64,000 bases of DNA from Choanephora cucurbitarum (lineage: Eukaryota; Mucoromycota; Mucoromycetes; Mucorales; Choanephoraceae), in assembly GCA_025331435.1 (NCBI GenBank), contig JAIWNI010000044.1, forward strand, positions 124,001 to 188,000. The letters run 5' to 3'. The translations under genes were made by a program, and so were the position numbers. This document shows positions 32,892 through 47,699 of the stretch, piece by piece. Position 1 is the first letter of the stretch. Each line of letters starts with the position of its first letter. The notes below the pieces were generated by a model that had not been told where the DNA came from, searched no databases, and saw only the letters and a program-made list of their open reading frames with translations.

Positions 32892-34743
32892 CAGTCGAGT
32901 TCAAATATGCTGTAATAAAAAAGAACATAGGCCCTAGTGTTCATACTGTTACAGTCATAATATGGTTCATTTCTGTAAAACCGGTTTAAGCCACTTTGTA
33001 CAAATACTATATGATACAACAAAGTACAAACATTACCTTTTTCTTTGTTCTAAAAACAACATCTAGATATGATGAAACAATGCAACTTGTCGTGTGAACA
33101 ATATTATCTAGTTCTAACTATCAATGCGTCTAATTCATAGACTAGTGTGAAAGAATAAGTAACACAATAAATCAAAATAGATTTTTTTTGTTCAAACCGA
33201 GTTAGTAAAGGCTATCCATTGTCTGATTAACTCAGGCTTTATAAGCAAATTATAAGTGTCTATTGACTGACTTAATATTTTAGCAGAGAGGCTTTTACCC
33301 TACAATTAAATTATCAAACAAGATTAATGCCAATAATAATTTATCAGACACAAATTGATCTATTGATTTAGGCTAATTTTGGCCTTTGCTTCGTTTCTCT
33401 CTTTGGGTTTAGCTTCATGTAAAAGCAATGCCTTGTACTGACTACACTATTGGTTCCCAAAGGTATGGATTTTCTGTCTTAAATAAAGAAACTTTGAGTA
33501 CACAAACGCATGAAAACAAAGCATAAATCTGAAGAGCTTTTTTTCTCTTTAAAAGTGTCTCAATCTCTTTTGTCTGTACTTTGAAAGTGTAATAAAAAGA
33601 AGAAAAGATATTTCAGCATAATGAGATGCGTAGAATAAATGGCAGGAGAGTAGAACAGAGACATTTCTGAGCTCTTGAGTCTTAATGTACACAGAGAGAG
33701 AGAATGACAACTGCATGATAATCACCAGGTTCAAAGTGAGCATAGTAAAATGCTGAGCGGACACACATACATACAAATCAGTGCCTCAACTTATTACGTA
33801 ATCCTGTTTCGCTTTCTTTCTATCTTCTAACTCAACCCAGTGAAAGGATTCTATTTTATAGAGTCCCTAGATATCAAGATACATGTACAAAGTAGAAACT
33901 GATAGAAAACATTGTGTTTTCTTCTTTTTTAACAGCAGGTGTCAAGTGTTTGAAAATGTAGATAAACTTTGATTTCTCTCTGTCGTCATAGCTCTGCTAG
34001 GTCAAAGAGTTGAATTGGGACACGCTTCTGTTTATCAAAAGACCCAATGCTTTAATTCATCAGAGCTGCTTTAAACACCCATGGAAATGACGCACATCGA
34101 CTCCTTCATACAAAGGCTCTCAAAAAAAGAAAGGGGGATAAAGATGTCATAGGTTTAAGCCCAGAGGTTACTTTCTTCATTTTTTTGTCACCTGGTTTTT
34201 TTTTCATTTTGGGATTCATGATGATCTATTTCAATAAGTCTTGTTTAGAATTGATTTTTTTTGTAGGTACTGTCTATTGACAACATTGCTGCAAATGACT
34301 AGGTCATTGTTCTTTTGTCATATCGAATACAAAAAAAAAGAAAAGCTGAAACCATGTATGCCATTTGCAAACTCCTTTCTGTTTCTTTATTTAGTCATGC
34401 AAGTAGGAAGGAAACTTCAAGTACAACAAATAGCTTATCAAAACAATCATGGATTTATTGAGCTTCTAACAGAAAGTGCCATTGAAGGGCTTATGAAGCA
34501 AAACACCATTGTCTTGAGTTGAAGCCATAGCAAATTTCTTTCTTTTGTCACGACATTTGTCTATCATTAACAAACAAAAAGGCAAGTTCTTTGTTCCTCT
34601 CCTGTGTAACATGTTAAAACTTTCTTTTCCCCCAAAAAAGCAAAAAAAAAGATGTTACACAAAGTATGCTTGGTTATTAAAATATCATTTTTGAGAATTA
34701 GGTTTATAAGAGAAAATTATAAGAAAGATAGAGAATTGGGTAT
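32892..34743. other. Intergenic, between transposon and Rab2 gene
   Basis: No supported gene. A short frame at 34241-34522 is interrupted by A/T runs and has no recognisable motif. The last 200 bp are the probable 3' end of the Rab2 gene. Confidence 0.4.
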
Positions 34744-35938
<1,195 letters not shown>

Positions 35939-36544
35939 AGGCTTAAATGATATCTAAAAAAGAAAAGAGGAAAGAGGAAAGAAAAAGAAATAAAAAATGA
36001 GGTTTTATTTCATTCTTTTTTATTTTTAAATGACATCAGCAGGACGCTCCAATCAGCACAATTTCAAAGGCAACACAAAATATTTTTTCTAAACTGATTT
36101 GTAACCTTTTGTTCTAATTTGTGCTTCATTGAGGCATTCACATCATGTGTAGACGAACAAGTGTCAATGATTCAAGGAGAGCTTCTTTCTGTAGAGATCC
36201 GTACTTTATCCAATTCTCGGTAGCACAAGCTTAGTCTTATTGAGTGCATAAGCTTCACTAGCTTTAGTTAAAATGAGAAGCATAGGGTATTGAGTTCATT
36301 GTTCGTTTGAACATACATGCAAAACATGATCGATTCTATAAACGGATACAATGAGAACTTGGTTACTCATAAAAAGTTACATGTCAATTGTTTCGGTTTT
36401 TTTACGTCACGAAAGAGATAGAGGAAAATGCAAGTGTTACTTTGAATCACCGACGAACGCGTAATTAGCTTACTGTGTCCTGGTGTCTCTTGCTATCTTT
36501 CTTTCCCTTTTTATTTTTAATAGAGAAACTCATCTATACACATC
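35939..36544. promoter_or_regulatory. Divergent promoter region, Rab2 / RPN8
   Basis: This 606-bp gap between divergent housekeeping genes must hold both promoters. T-rich and A-rich tracts flank each start codon. No specific transcription-factor site was recognised. Confidence 0.45.
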
Positions 36545-37672
36545 ATGCCTGCTACAACAACAGTTCAACCCTCAGCTACAGCTCATGTACATCCTCTTGT
36601 GTTACTCTCAGCCACTGATCACTATAACCGTGTAGCCAAAGATACAAAGAAGCGCGTTGTCGGTGTCTTGCTCGGCCAAAATAAGGGAAAAGTAGTGAAT
36701 GTATCCAACAGTTTTGCTGGTAATGGACATTGAGATCATCTCTAGCTCTTGTTCTTATTTCTCTCTTTTGTTCTATTAGTTCCTTTTGAAGAAGATGAAA
36801 AAGATCCCTCTGTATGGTTTTTGGATCATAACTATGTTGAAGCTATGAATGACATGTTTAAGAAAGTGAATGGTAATCAACGACTTCTCCACTTACGCAT
36901 TTCTCCTTGACTAAACAAGTAACAATAGCAAAGGAAAAGTTGATTGGTTGGTATCATAGTGGACCTAAGCTTCGTTCTTCTGATTTGGAAATCAACGAAC
37001 TCTTTAAACGATACACACCTAACCCTGTGCTTGTGATTATTGATGTCAAGCCTAATGATGCTGAAATCCCTACTGATGCTTATTTTGCTATTGAAGAAAT
37101 CAAAGATGTAAGCCAAGAGCACAAAAAAAAGGTTATTCAATACTCATCTGTTGTTTTGATAGGATGGTACAAGCACAACAAAGACATTTATGCATGTTCC
37201 TTCAGAGATTGTAGCAGAAGAAGCTGAAGAGATTGGTGTAGAACATTTGTTGAGAGACATTAAGGACAATGCAGTTGGTACTCTATCTACCCGTATTACT
37301 TCTCAATTAGGTTCATTGGGTGGATTACAAGGAAGATTAGAGGAAATTCAAGAGTACTTGCAAAAGGTTGTCAGTGGCAAGTTACCTGTCAACCATCAGA
37401 TTATCTACAATCTACAAGATATCTTTAACTTACTACCCAATCTTGAGAACCAAGAGATGGTTAATTCTTTCAGTACAAAGACAAACGACCAGCTCTTGTT
37501 GATCTATCTGTCCAGTATGATTCGTGCTGTGATTGCACTTCATAACCTGATTGATAACAAGATTGATAACCTCAAGAGTGAAAACGCTTTGGAGTCACCA
37601 GAAGAGACAAAGAATGTAGAGGCTGACGTCAAAGAGACTACTGAAAAGACTGAAGATATGCAAATTGAATAA
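36545..37672 (+). CDS. RPN8: 26S proteasome lid subunit Rpn8 (PSMD7)
   Basis: Rpn8 pairs with the deubiquitinase Rpn11 in the proteasome lid. The product starts with a short Thr/Ser-rich leader and then an MPN domain: [22 protein letters not shown] and [13 protein letters not shown]. The His-x-His metal site of active MPN enzymes is absent (HSG instead), as expected for Rpn8. The C-terminal helical region includes [16 protein letters not shown] and [13 protein letters not shown] Glu-rich tail ends DMQIE. Three introns are inferred with in-frame joins, near 36720-36779, 36871-36930 and 37107-37163. Length is about 310 residues, normal for the family. Confidence 0.93.
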
Positions 37673-38244
37673 ATCTACATCGACAATGACTTTAAAAGAT
37701 ATCAACTGACTGTGTGTGTGTGTGTGTGGAATCAAATTCTTCCCTTTAAGGAAAATAGAATCAGCTTTCGTATAATAACTTCTTTGGGCCTAAAAGACCC
37801 TTTTCAGATATCTCAGAAAAGAACGAATTACCTAATAGAGTCATTTTGAACTATTATTTGTCTAAAGATTTCCTTGTTATTTTTTTTTTGCTAAGCATTA
37901 CACAAGAATTCCTCGGCTCGTAAGAACTACTTGAGAAAAAGACTCGATAGTTATTGATTTATCTACACTCAAATTGACTTAATAGGATGTTCTTCATCTA
38001 TAAATAGAGGCTTTGTTCTATACTCGATGAGGACACTGTGTTTATGCTTGCTTTTAATCTGGCTTATTTGTTTATGTTTTGTACAAAAATAAAATCAGGT
38101 TATATAAAGTGTCTGTAGATTAGTATGCACGTGGAATTAGTAGGCTTTATTAGATAAAGTAGATAAATTGTACTTTAAAGAAATGTAATAAGTAATAAGA
38201 AAGTTGGTATAATGAAATGTTGTACAAAGAAAAAGAGAAAGGGA
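37673..38244. other. Intergenic, converging gene tails
   Basis: The gap lies between the converging RPN8 and small unrecognised genes. It contains a (TG)n microsatellite near 37710-37728 and otherwise A/T-rich sequence. Confidence 0.45.
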
Positions 38245-38583
38245 TTATGAGCGTCGAGAAAACTTGTTTGCACAGAATCGAATCAGTCCTTTGACTAGTA
38301 GAGATAGTTAGTATCACGCTGATTGATTCAAAAAATAGTTTTTACCTTGTTCAGAACTACTTCTTCTTAAGGCCACAGGACGTTCTTTTTGTGTTGGTTT
38401 ATCTTGGTAGCAATAGACAGCAGGAGGTGCAGTGGAGAAAGAGACGGCATTACAAGTCTTTCTTTTCTTTGGTTGAACACATGGTACTACTTGATAGGTT
38501 TCATCTTTAGTTTGATACCACGAATCAAGGTAAGGAATATTATCGTAAAGAGAAGCCTTTGATTGACAGGTATCTGTTGTCAT
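38245..38583 (-). CDS. Small protein of unknown function, two exons
   Basis: I do not recognise the family. The frame starts MTTDTCQSKASLYDNIPYLD at 38583. It continues through a lysine-rich KKRKTCN segment and VSFSTAPPAVYCYQDKP to SSSEQ. There a GTAAAAA donor, an ATACTAAC branch point and a CTAG acceptor (intron about 38286-38348) splice to VKGLIRFCANKFSRRS and a stop at 38245. The consensus splice signals and a separate promoter region favour a real gene. The product, about 92 residues, is basic with a hydrophilic middle. No signal peptide or membrane span is seen. Confidence 0.6.
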
Positions 38584-39066
38584 GGTGATAGATTGAAGGA
38601 AGAAATAAAGTAAAGAAGAAGAAAGAAAGAAAGAAATATTGGTTGTTTAATTTTTTTTTATTTTTGATCTGGTAAAACCAGCTGAGAAGTAGCTTGTGTA
38701 ATATTCCTTATTTGGAAAACTCCAACCAATCAAACTACCTTTTTCCAGATAAAACCACAAGATATCCATTGTAACACAGCCATTTGACAATTATTTTATA
38801 ACTTTTCTTTTGTACGCCAACATCAGTTCATGCATCGAAAAAGAAAGAAAGAAAAAGAAAAGAAACAGCGTATGAAATAATCTCCTAAGCTAAAAAGCCA
38901 TTTTGAAGTAAAAGAAAAAGAAAGACTAATTTCACTCACCCCCCTACAGTATTTTCTCCTTTTTTTCTGGTTATTATGTATATATCATTCTCAATTCCCT
39001 TTTTTCTTCTTATTTTTTCTCTCTCTCTCTCTTTTTCTTGCTTAAAGTAAATAATTACCTATAGAA
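38584..39066. promoter_or_regulatory. Divergent promoter region, small protein / septin
   Basis: This 483-bp region lies between two divergent starts. It contains a GAAA-rich tract (38590-38635 and about 38835-38870) and a CT-rich tract just before the septin start (about 39015-39040), typical of leaders in this genome. Confidence 0.4.
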
Positions 39067-40729
39067 ATGATGAATGGTATGTTGCCTAATAAAAAGAATG
39101 GGAGTGAAAATGACTGATGTTTGTCAATAGATCCTATTGCCTCACAAACAAGCCCAACGGGTGTATGTTACTCAATTCTGAAATTCAATAGAGCCTTGTC
39201 TTACATTAATCGAATAGATAACTGTGATCCGTAAGAAACTTCAAGGCTATGTTGGTTTTGCCAATTTGCCTAATCAAGTCCATCGAAAATCAGTCAAGAC
39301 TGGTTTTCAGTTTACCTGTATGGTAGTTGGTGAGTTCTGAATTGAATCTTTTTTTTTTTATGATTTACTAAGATCATTCAAAGGTGAATCGGGTCTTGGC
39401 AAATCAACATTGGTCAACACCCTATTTAATTCTCAGCTCTACCCACTCAAGGAAACACCGGGACCCACCACAGAAGTTTCTCAGACAGTGGAGATCAAAT
39501 CGACAACTGCTCATATTGAAGAAAATGGTGTCAAGTTGAAGTTGACAGTAGTTGATACGCCAGGTTTTGGTGATTTTGTAGACAACATGGACAGGTAAAC
39601 TAATTGAAATTTTTTGTCTCTTTATATCAATTCTCATCATTCCATATTCTTAGTTGGAACCCTATTCTGGATGATATTGAATCCAGATTCGATGCTTATC
39701 TTGAACAAGAGAATCGTGTCAATCGTCATCGAATGGCTGACAATCGAATTCATGCCTGTCTTTATTTCATTGCACCTACAGGACATGCCTTGAGACCATT
39801 GGATATCGAATTCATGCGTCGTCTTCATACTCGTGTTAACCTGATTCCAGTCATAGCCAAGGCAGATACCTTAACTGAAGAAGAAGTCATGGCCTTTAAG
39901 GAACGTATCTTGGCTGATATTGCTTACCATAAGATACATATCTATCAAGCACCCATGTATGAATATGATGATCAAGAAACCATTGCTGAAAACAGAGAGA
40001 TCATGTCCAAAATTCCCTTTGCCGTGGTTGGGTCAGGCAAGGAATATGAACTAGAAGGAGGCCGTCGTGCTCGTGGTCGTCTCTATCCTTGGGGTGTAAT
40101 TGAAGTAGATAATGAAGACCATTGTGATTTCGTTAAGCTTCGTCAGATGTTGATTCGGTAAGCACCTCCTTTTTCTTTTCTTAATGTCTCCCTAACCCTT
40201 TCTCTCCTTCCTTTTTTTTTTTAAATAGAACTCATATGGAAGAATTAAAAGAATATACCAATGATGTTTTATATGAAAACTATCGTACTGAAAAATTAAC
40301 ATCCATGGGTATTCAACAAGATCCTTCTGTCTTTAAGGAAGTCAAGTAAAGTATACCATAGCATACTATCTACTTTATCTAATCGTCTTTCTTTTTTTAG
40401 TCCTACACAAAAGATGGAAGAGGAAAGGATGGCTCATGAACAGAAATTGAGTAAAATGGAATCAGAAATGAGAGCTGTTTTCCAAGCTAAGGTAGCTGAA
40501 AAAGAGTCTAAACTAAAGCAATCTGAAGTAGAGGTAAAAAAAGAGAACGACAGGAGTGTTGCATCTATCTAACACGATATATTAGCTATATGCACGTCAT
40601 AGAGAAATGAAAGAAGCACTCGATAAACAACTAGGCGACCTGGAAGAAAGAAGACGTCGATTGGAAGTAGGTAGACCTATTACACCTGATAAATCCAAGA
40701 AGAAGGCATTTCATTTCAACAATAAATAA
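39067..40729 (+). CDS. Septin GTPase
   Basis: Septins form GTP-binding filaments that organise the cell cortex and septa. The spliced product shows the P-loop GESGLGKST, the G3 motif DTPGFGD, the G4 motif AKAD, and the septin-unique element around [21 protein letters not shown]-terminal coiled coil ([20 protein letters not shown] and following) ends in a basic KSKKKAFHF. Exon 1 is only 10 nt (39067-39076, MMN and part of a codon), followed by a short second exon near 39131-39162. At least seven exons are needed. The sequence near [14 protein letters not shown] suggests the Cdc3/AspB branch, but the subgroup is not certain. Confidence 0.9.
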
Positions 40730-43700
40730 AATAAACAGCTCTAGTCATTAATCAATAAATGTTTATGATGTCCCTGAATAAGAAGCTATCTTTGACCCTG
40801 CATGGATATAGCATTGTGACACACTCGGTCCTTTAAAGGGCTCTGTAGGGTGGTTAACAACAATGTTTGTGTCTCATAAACACTAACTTGAGTAACAGAA
40901 GAAATCTCAATGAGAGAGAAAAAAGAAGTGAAATACGCGTTCTTCTCACGTTTGAATATATCTTTGGTATACATGTTTTTAGATGGGTGAACGTTATCAG
41001 TTATCTAAGCTTTTCTTATTGCTGAATACGATTCATCATGGTATTTCAGTTGATGATAAGCACATACACTTTTAATTCTTTTTTTTTTTTGAGAATAGAA
41101 TCAATTTAAACCTGATAACAAGTCGTTTTCATTATTGGAATCTCTTTCTTTTTTGTGATATTTATTAACCAGATATTAATATTGTGAGGTAAAGAAAAAA
41201 CCAAAAGGCTCTGACTCTTATCCTATTTACTAATCATTCTTATCTGTCCAAGTATGTCTACGTAATCCTTTTCATATCCAGATGCAACAGCTAATAACAA
41301 CCGTGTATCCATGTGAAGGAGGCAAAGAGAGAAAGGGCTTTTTTTTGTATACTTTATTCATGCATATTATTGACTTTTCTATTTGTTGATCACCAACTAG
41401 TACCACTTGATTTATCTCTTTTCTACTATCCTACTGGCGATACGAGCGAAATATTTCTAAATGTAGGCATATTCAATAAAAGACACATAGACAGAGCGAA
41501 TCATTTTCCTCCTCTTCTCCACAGAAAAAAAAATCCAGATCTTAATAAAAAAAAGAGAGAGAGCAGGCATTGACCCAATCATGAATAGAGAATGACAGAT
41601 CTCAGGAATTGACTAATAGGGAACATACAAGATAGTGTACAGATCCGATGAACATAAAAGGCTATGTAACCCTAAATTAAGGTTGATTGATAAACGGACA
41701 ACAAACCAAGTTTGGTTATTGCGCAAACCGAGTCCAAGAGAAATCATGTTACTTTTTTCTTACAAACTAAAGCAATATATCGTTTTCTTTCTTTACAAAC
41801 CGATACTCAATTATATTCTCTTTTTTTGGGGCGTTTAACTTGTGCTGAACTGTAAACAGAAGAGGGTCCAAAGATGAAAAAAGAAAGAGGAAGAAGGAAA
41901 CTCGGACGTATTACCATTTATACTCTCAAAAAAGCTGCTCCAATCAGAGCGCTATCCATTTTCGGAAATGCCTATTTTTGAAAATAGAATGCAGACCAAA
42001 AGAAACAATACAGACAAAGAAAGATGGCACATTTAAAAAAACAGAGTTGAAAAATTAACTATGTAACTGCACCATCTCTTTGTATTCAAGCATGCGTGTA
42101 GTTACACAGTTATATGCAGATAGATTGGTCTTAATTTGCAAGATCCATGAAACAGAATTACTCATTTTGACTAATATATACACTCTAGATACAGACAACG
42201 CAGATGTTCCTTCTCTTAAACAATCAACAAGACACGTTGTATGAGGGCTTACACTGAAATAAGCGTACCACAATCACTCGATACAAACAAAAAAGAAGAA
42301 GAAAGACGATGCCTTGATTGAGATAGAGCAGTTAGTTCGAACAATGAAATTAACGAACAATGCAACATTTTAGTACAGCTTATTTTATCCTTTTTCCGTT
42401 TTTCTCTTGCTTTTGTGGTAGTCGCTTAATTGGTGTCAGAAGACTTAAAAGCGAAAAGTATGATACTGTTACTTTGATCAAAACAATTATTTAGCTTCTG
42501 ATGAATTGAAATAGAAAGTGTTTAAAGACCTGGATAGCTAACAAAAAACCAAACTGCTTTCTCTCTCTAGTATAATTTAGTGATGGATGCACTATAAAAC
42601 AAGACAGATACTACACTCTTTAACTGTCCATAATTTCTATAGATGGAACAGCTTAGAGCCCAATACTCGGTTGCCATTAAAGAAGTTCATATCCCAACAA
42701 AAAGAATTGGCTTTGTTTCTGTTTCCTCCTTTTTAAAACACTCGAGTTCCAGAACGTTACTGCAGTTTCTTTAAACATTTCAGGGAAACATCAGTTTCTG
42801 AACTGCTTTATTTATAGAAACAAGAGATAGTTAAATAACACAACATCACTCCTTCTTCCATCAGTTAACTGAGCTATACATGAAGAGGAAGAGATGGTTG
42901 TTTTTTTTAGTCTTAAATTTTATTGTTTACTTTGATGATAACTCTGCGGATGTATAGAAATTGCTTTTATTGACCCAAAAATAGACGATCAAATCGCTTT
43001 GCGTCTTCTCCCTTCCCATTCCTCTGTAAACTGGTTGTTAAATCAAAGAGAGAGACTGTAAACAAGTTGGTTGCTTTTAGTATTGAATATGGCTCTGATT
43101 ATTGAAGGAAGGTTTATGTGGAATACACAAATGTGTTTATACACGACTTCTTGTATTGAGCAGTTCTACTTTCTAGCGTTCAACTCTTTTCTTTAATAAC
43201 ACAGTGTGTTGCTGATATGGTGAATGTTATTATAACCAACTATCTCGGCCAAGCAGTCTCTTCTCTTGCATTCGTCTGTAACGAACACTTTTTATTCGAA
43301 TAAATCATCGAAAGTTGAAAATTTACAAAAACACACAGCTTTGACAGCCCTCTCAACTTGATTTATCTTTAGAGCTTTTCGTTTATCTATGCAAGATGAG
43401 GCTCAAAACAAGTTTAGCAAAAACAATCAAATCAACTTGAATCAGCCTAGTTCAATGTTGTCATAAAAGAAAAGGGGATACGTCGCTTTTTTATCTTTCA
43501 AAATACATAATTGGAAACTTCTATCTATTGTTATGAGTTCATGTAAGCAAACAAAACTTGCTCAGCCTAGCTTATCTCACTCTATGGATATTTAAGTTAC
43601 ACCAACAAGTTAATCAATAGTAGAATGTTGTCGTAGAAAAAGAATAAAATCCTAGCTCAACATCTCTATCGACTCTGTATCTTGCAAGAATCATATATGA

Positions 43701-45005
43701 GATATGCTTTTGTTAAACCCTAAAGCAAGTTTTCTTTTCTTTTGCGAAAACTCAACAAGTGACAGACATGAAACCATTCAATTTGGACCAGAATTTCCCA
43801 CTGCCTTGGTAGTCAATACACACAGAGTTTGAAGATAAACTTCCGGATTGCAATTCGTCCGATCAACCATGGCGTAGGGCATATGCGCGAAATGCAATGA
43901 CTCCATACAAAGTGTATATATATTTAATTTAACACGTAAAAGTGCCTCTAAAGATCAATGTAGCTAGTTTATGTTTCTTTGAACACAATAGTATGAAACA
44001 CATCGATCATCTCTTTCTCTTTTTTTTCTATTCTACCAAGTCCAGTGATGTTTACTTTGCTTATACACATTATCTCATATTGACTGCACTCATCTTTCTT
44101 TGTCTTTCAGAAAGACCACCTTGTAGTCATCTTTTAGAATAAGCTGATTCTAGGGGATTATATTGATCGATGTCTTTTAAACAAATGCTATGACGCTGTG
44201 TAAATGCAAATGTAACTAGAGCTTTGGGGTTACAAGATGTCAATAACCACAAGAACTAGTCATGTCGTCTTTCTCAACAAAGGTTCTTTTTTTTTTCCAA
44301 ACAAAATCTCGGATCAATTGATCTCTCGCTTGATAGTATTAATGTTGAGATATTCGGAAAAAGGGCTTGTACAGAATTCAGCCATGACTGTTACTAGTAT
44401 CATTAAAATCAATGAAAACTTGTTTGGTGAAAAGGCAAAAACGAATTGCGAAGAAGGCATCGGTACGACAGGAATTTTCTTTTTGAAAGTATATATCAAA
44501 GAGAAGGGAGGTAGATTGGGTTTATTCTGACTTTTACTAGCGTGTTTATACTATTCCACCCTTAGTCTGGGTAACACATACACGTCAGCCATACAATTGT
44601 TAGATAAGTAAATGACAATGTGTTGCATGGTCTGATATAGGAAATTGAAAAAGATAAAAGCAATGGATTCTCCAATAGGATACGATTTTTTGGCACAATG
44701 CTTGAATGGAGGATTCTGGTAAATTGCATCGATGCTCTGTACTCAGATTTTCAAATATGTTTGGATAACCAAAAAAAATGCTTTAAGACATTGCATAGTC
44801 GTACAATTACATAAATCTTTATTTTCTTTTAATGCAATTTAGGTTTGTTTTTGATTGTGTGTGCTTCTTTCGGCATGCAACCTATTTCCGGAAATAGTGT
44901 ATTTTTTTTTCGAGATAAGATAAAATATTGGGTTTTTAGAGGCGCAAAAATATAAAAAAAAATTTTTTTTGATAATTTTTTTTAAATCATTTCTTTCTTT
45001 CATTC
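40730..45005. other. 4.3-kb gene-poor region
   Basis: No frame on either strand has recognisable protein motifs, and codon patterns look random. Several A/T-rich palindromic words occur, such as CTATTTTTGAAAATAG at 41972-41987. Unrecognised non-coding RNAs cannot be excluded. The last 120 bp hold the promoter of the NmrA-like gene. Confidence 0.45.
44882..44897. promoter_or_regulatory. Perfect 16-bp palindrome upstream of the NmrA-like gene
   Basis: CTATTTCCGGAAATAG is a perfect inverted repeat ending 108 bp before the ATG at 45006. A near-identical palindrome lies upstream of the questin-oxidase-like gene at 58854. It looks like a dimeric transcription-factor site and contains a TTCNNGAA core like heat-shock elements. 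Confidence 0.5.
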
Positions 45006-46121
45006 ATGTCTCAACAAGTTGGAAAGGGCTCTATCTTTGTTTCTGGTACAGATGGCGATAAAGGTGTAGCTATCGTTCAACAACTATTGCAATTGCCAGA
45101 ACAATACAAACATTTGGCTCGTCAAGATGTCTTTGCTGGTTTACCGGATGATACCACACCCAGAGCCAAGTCACTTCAAGGTTTAGGAGCTCAAGTAGTT
45201 GCTTTTGATATTTTCCATGATCATCAGGCTGCTGTCAAGGCTCTAACTGGTATGACAAAACTTTGTTTGTTGATTGATCCTCTTAGTGAACGTCTTCAAC
45301 GTTCCAATGCTTATCATTATGGCAAAGCGTAAGTTTTTTTTTTTCTGTACCTGATTTGGCTTGAAAATTTTTTCTAAGCTAATTTTGTTATATCTAGATT
45401 TATTGATGCTGCTAAAGAAGCTCATGTTGAACATATCATTTTCTTAACTCCTTTCACTCCATCTGATACTTGTCTTATCAAGGCTCAAGAACAGAATGCC
45501 AGCGAAGTCATGCCATTTGATTCTTATCGATCCCAATTTGTCTTGATTGAGTCTTATCTCCATGCGCAATTTGATAACAGCCAAATTACTATATTAAGAT
45601 ATCCCGGTGTCCTTCATCAACACTTGCTGGTGTTTGGCAAATACATTGCTCAGCACAATGCTTTCCCATTGCCTGATCAACATTTAGAGATCACAGTCGA
45701 ATCCTGCAATATGATTGACATCGCCCGTGCTGTTGCCTGCGTAGCTCACTCACCTACTTTGCGTCACAGTAAGAATGCTTACAAGATCTCCTCTGGTCTT
45801 TTGACATTAGAAGAAGTCAGCCAGCGTGTCCTTCAAGGACTCTCCAGAGAGAATGCTATCAACCGTATTGACGTGACTGCCTTACAACAGATTTTGTCTG
45901 AAGGTATTGGTAATGAAGATCATGCTCTCTTCTTGATGGAAATGTGGGGTCTTGTTCAACAAAAGTTAGGTAACAGACGCTTGGAGATCACAAGGGATTT
46001 AGAGGCACTCACGGGACAAAGCGGGAAAACTCTGAATGAGTATCTTTTAGAAGCTGAAGTACGTGATGCATTTTTATCCCATAGTAATGATGTCTTGCCT
46101 TCTTCATCTAAGGTTGCTTAA
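45006..46121 (+). CDS. NmrA-like NAD(P)-binding Rossmann protein
   Basis: The product is an atypical short-chain-dehydrogenase fold of the NmrA/HSCARG kind, which often senses NAD(P) rather than catalysing. The N-terminus holds the nucleotide-binding GTDGDKG (GxxGxxG) in GSIFVSGTDGDKGVAIVQQL. Later blocks are AQVVAFDIFHD, the HIIFLTPF strand, ITILRYPGVLHQHLL, and a C-terminal helical part (LTLEEVSQRVLQGLS). One GT-AG intron lies at about 45330-45398. Length is about 350 residues. No Tyr-x3-Lys catalytic pair typical of classical dehydrogenases is obvious. Its substrate is unknown. A palindrome at 44882-44897 marks its promoter. Confidence 0.78.
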
Positions 46122-47699
46122 AGTAGCAATTCTCTTTTTATACATATTCATAACTCATCTTCTTTTTTTTTTTGTTTCTTTTACATGATTATATTCATCT
46201 TACATACATTTTGGACTTGTGAAAGAAACAGTTCATACTGCTTCCTCCCTGTCTCTTTTTTTTTCTATTATCTTTTCCCTCCTTTTTTTTACTTCCATTC
46301 TTTCTTTATCTTACATCTATATACACACACATTTTAAAGCATATTTTGTACATATAACACTATTTCTGGAAATAAATCACACGTTGAAAGAAACAAAAAA
46401 AAAACTGTAAAAGATTATACCATTGTGCAATCTCTGAAAAAGTCTTTATTCAAACAAACTTGTAACTTTGAGTATACAGAGTTTTACCAGAATCCTCTTT
46501 TAGATAGATACTTGTCACAAGCATCAACTGTTCTCAAAGCCAAAGCTACTAATGGTTGAAATCATGTTGAGTCATTTAACGTTCTTCATTGATTGGTTAT
46601 ATAATCAAGTTATTCTGATTCAATCAAAGTTATTTGCTATTGATAGACATGTCAATATGCGTTCTCAGATTATACACAGGCATAAATTTACTTCTCCTTA
46701 ATTAGTTGATCGAAGCTATGGTTTAGTATCGGCACGTCTTTTCTTTAAGGGTTTGATAAAGATCTATCATGTTAGTACTCATGTACAAATACATATCCAT
46801 CATTTGGACAGAAGAAGGCTGATCTTGTACACCATGTCTCCTATCAAATCCTATGGTATTCGTTGCACGAAGCGTGTAGGTATGGGAAAGTTCAGCTGAT
46901 ATAAACAGCTTAACTGATATACATACTGTTGTTTCTCTTTAAGCTTAGAAATCCATTTGCTCTTTTACTTGACCTGATCATAATGAAAGATAGGCAAGGG
47001 TATAACTTTGCCAGAATATGACAAGGAAAACGAAAAAATAGGTAAAGAGAGTGTGGGAAGCCTCAAGTTGCCTAAAAAATGCATATCCTGCTGGTGCGAT
47101 TGTTACCCAGATACCAGTAGAGAGGAGGCACTGACAGTGAGTAAAAAAAAAAAACTATGAACTTCTTGTGACATTCTAAGAAAAGTTTAGAACAAAAAAA
47201 CATATATATGCAAAACGTCAACATCTTTCAACGCATTAAATTTCCTGAAACCCTAACTATTGAGACACATGCCCTTTCGGATCAAATGCTTACTCTCAAT
47301 CACAAGCGTCTTGTAATGAAACTCAAGACCAAATTGAGGATTTCATCTTTTGTTGTTATAGTGTACAAAAGAAGAAGATCATATCTACTCTCCAAAAAAG
47401 AAGAAAACCGAAGGTCGCTTTTGTTTAATCCGAGTAAGATTGTTCATTCTCTAATTGGCTTATCTCATGTAGATCTAAAGTCATTTCTTTTTTTGAAATC
47501 GAGTGATACAGCCCAAGATCTTTATTTGTGGCACATAACCATGAAAGCGGTTGATAAGATAAACCAAGAATGACACTATATTCGGAACTGTGCCGTTCAT
47601 TTTCTTTTTGAATAAGAAACTGACGCCAAGTAAAAGAACTTCTATATGCTGACTTTTTTGTTTATGTTACTCGTATCAAACACAATTATACTTAAATCT
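46122..47699. other. Intergenic, no supported gene
   Basis: T-rich 3' sequence follows the NmrA-like gene, and a near-palindrome CTATTTCTGGAAATAA sits at 46360-46375. A 121-codon open frame at 47208-47573 (start MQNVNIFQRIKFPETLTIET) has no recognisable motif and is not called as a gene. A short Cys-rich segment (CISCWCDCYPDTS near 47085-47120) lies upstream in another frame. Confidence 0.4.

Noticed and set aside
34241..34522. 93-codon plus-strand frame near the Rab2 tail
   Set aside because: Built partly from A and T runs, with no motif or splice support.
37711..37729. (TG)n microsatellite after RPN8
   Set aside because: Ordinary short microsatellite; no evidence of function.
47208..47573. 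121-codon plus-strand frame
   Set aside because: No recognisable domain, high Lys/Ser/Leu content typical of chance frames in AT-rich DNA, and no clear promoter or splice context.
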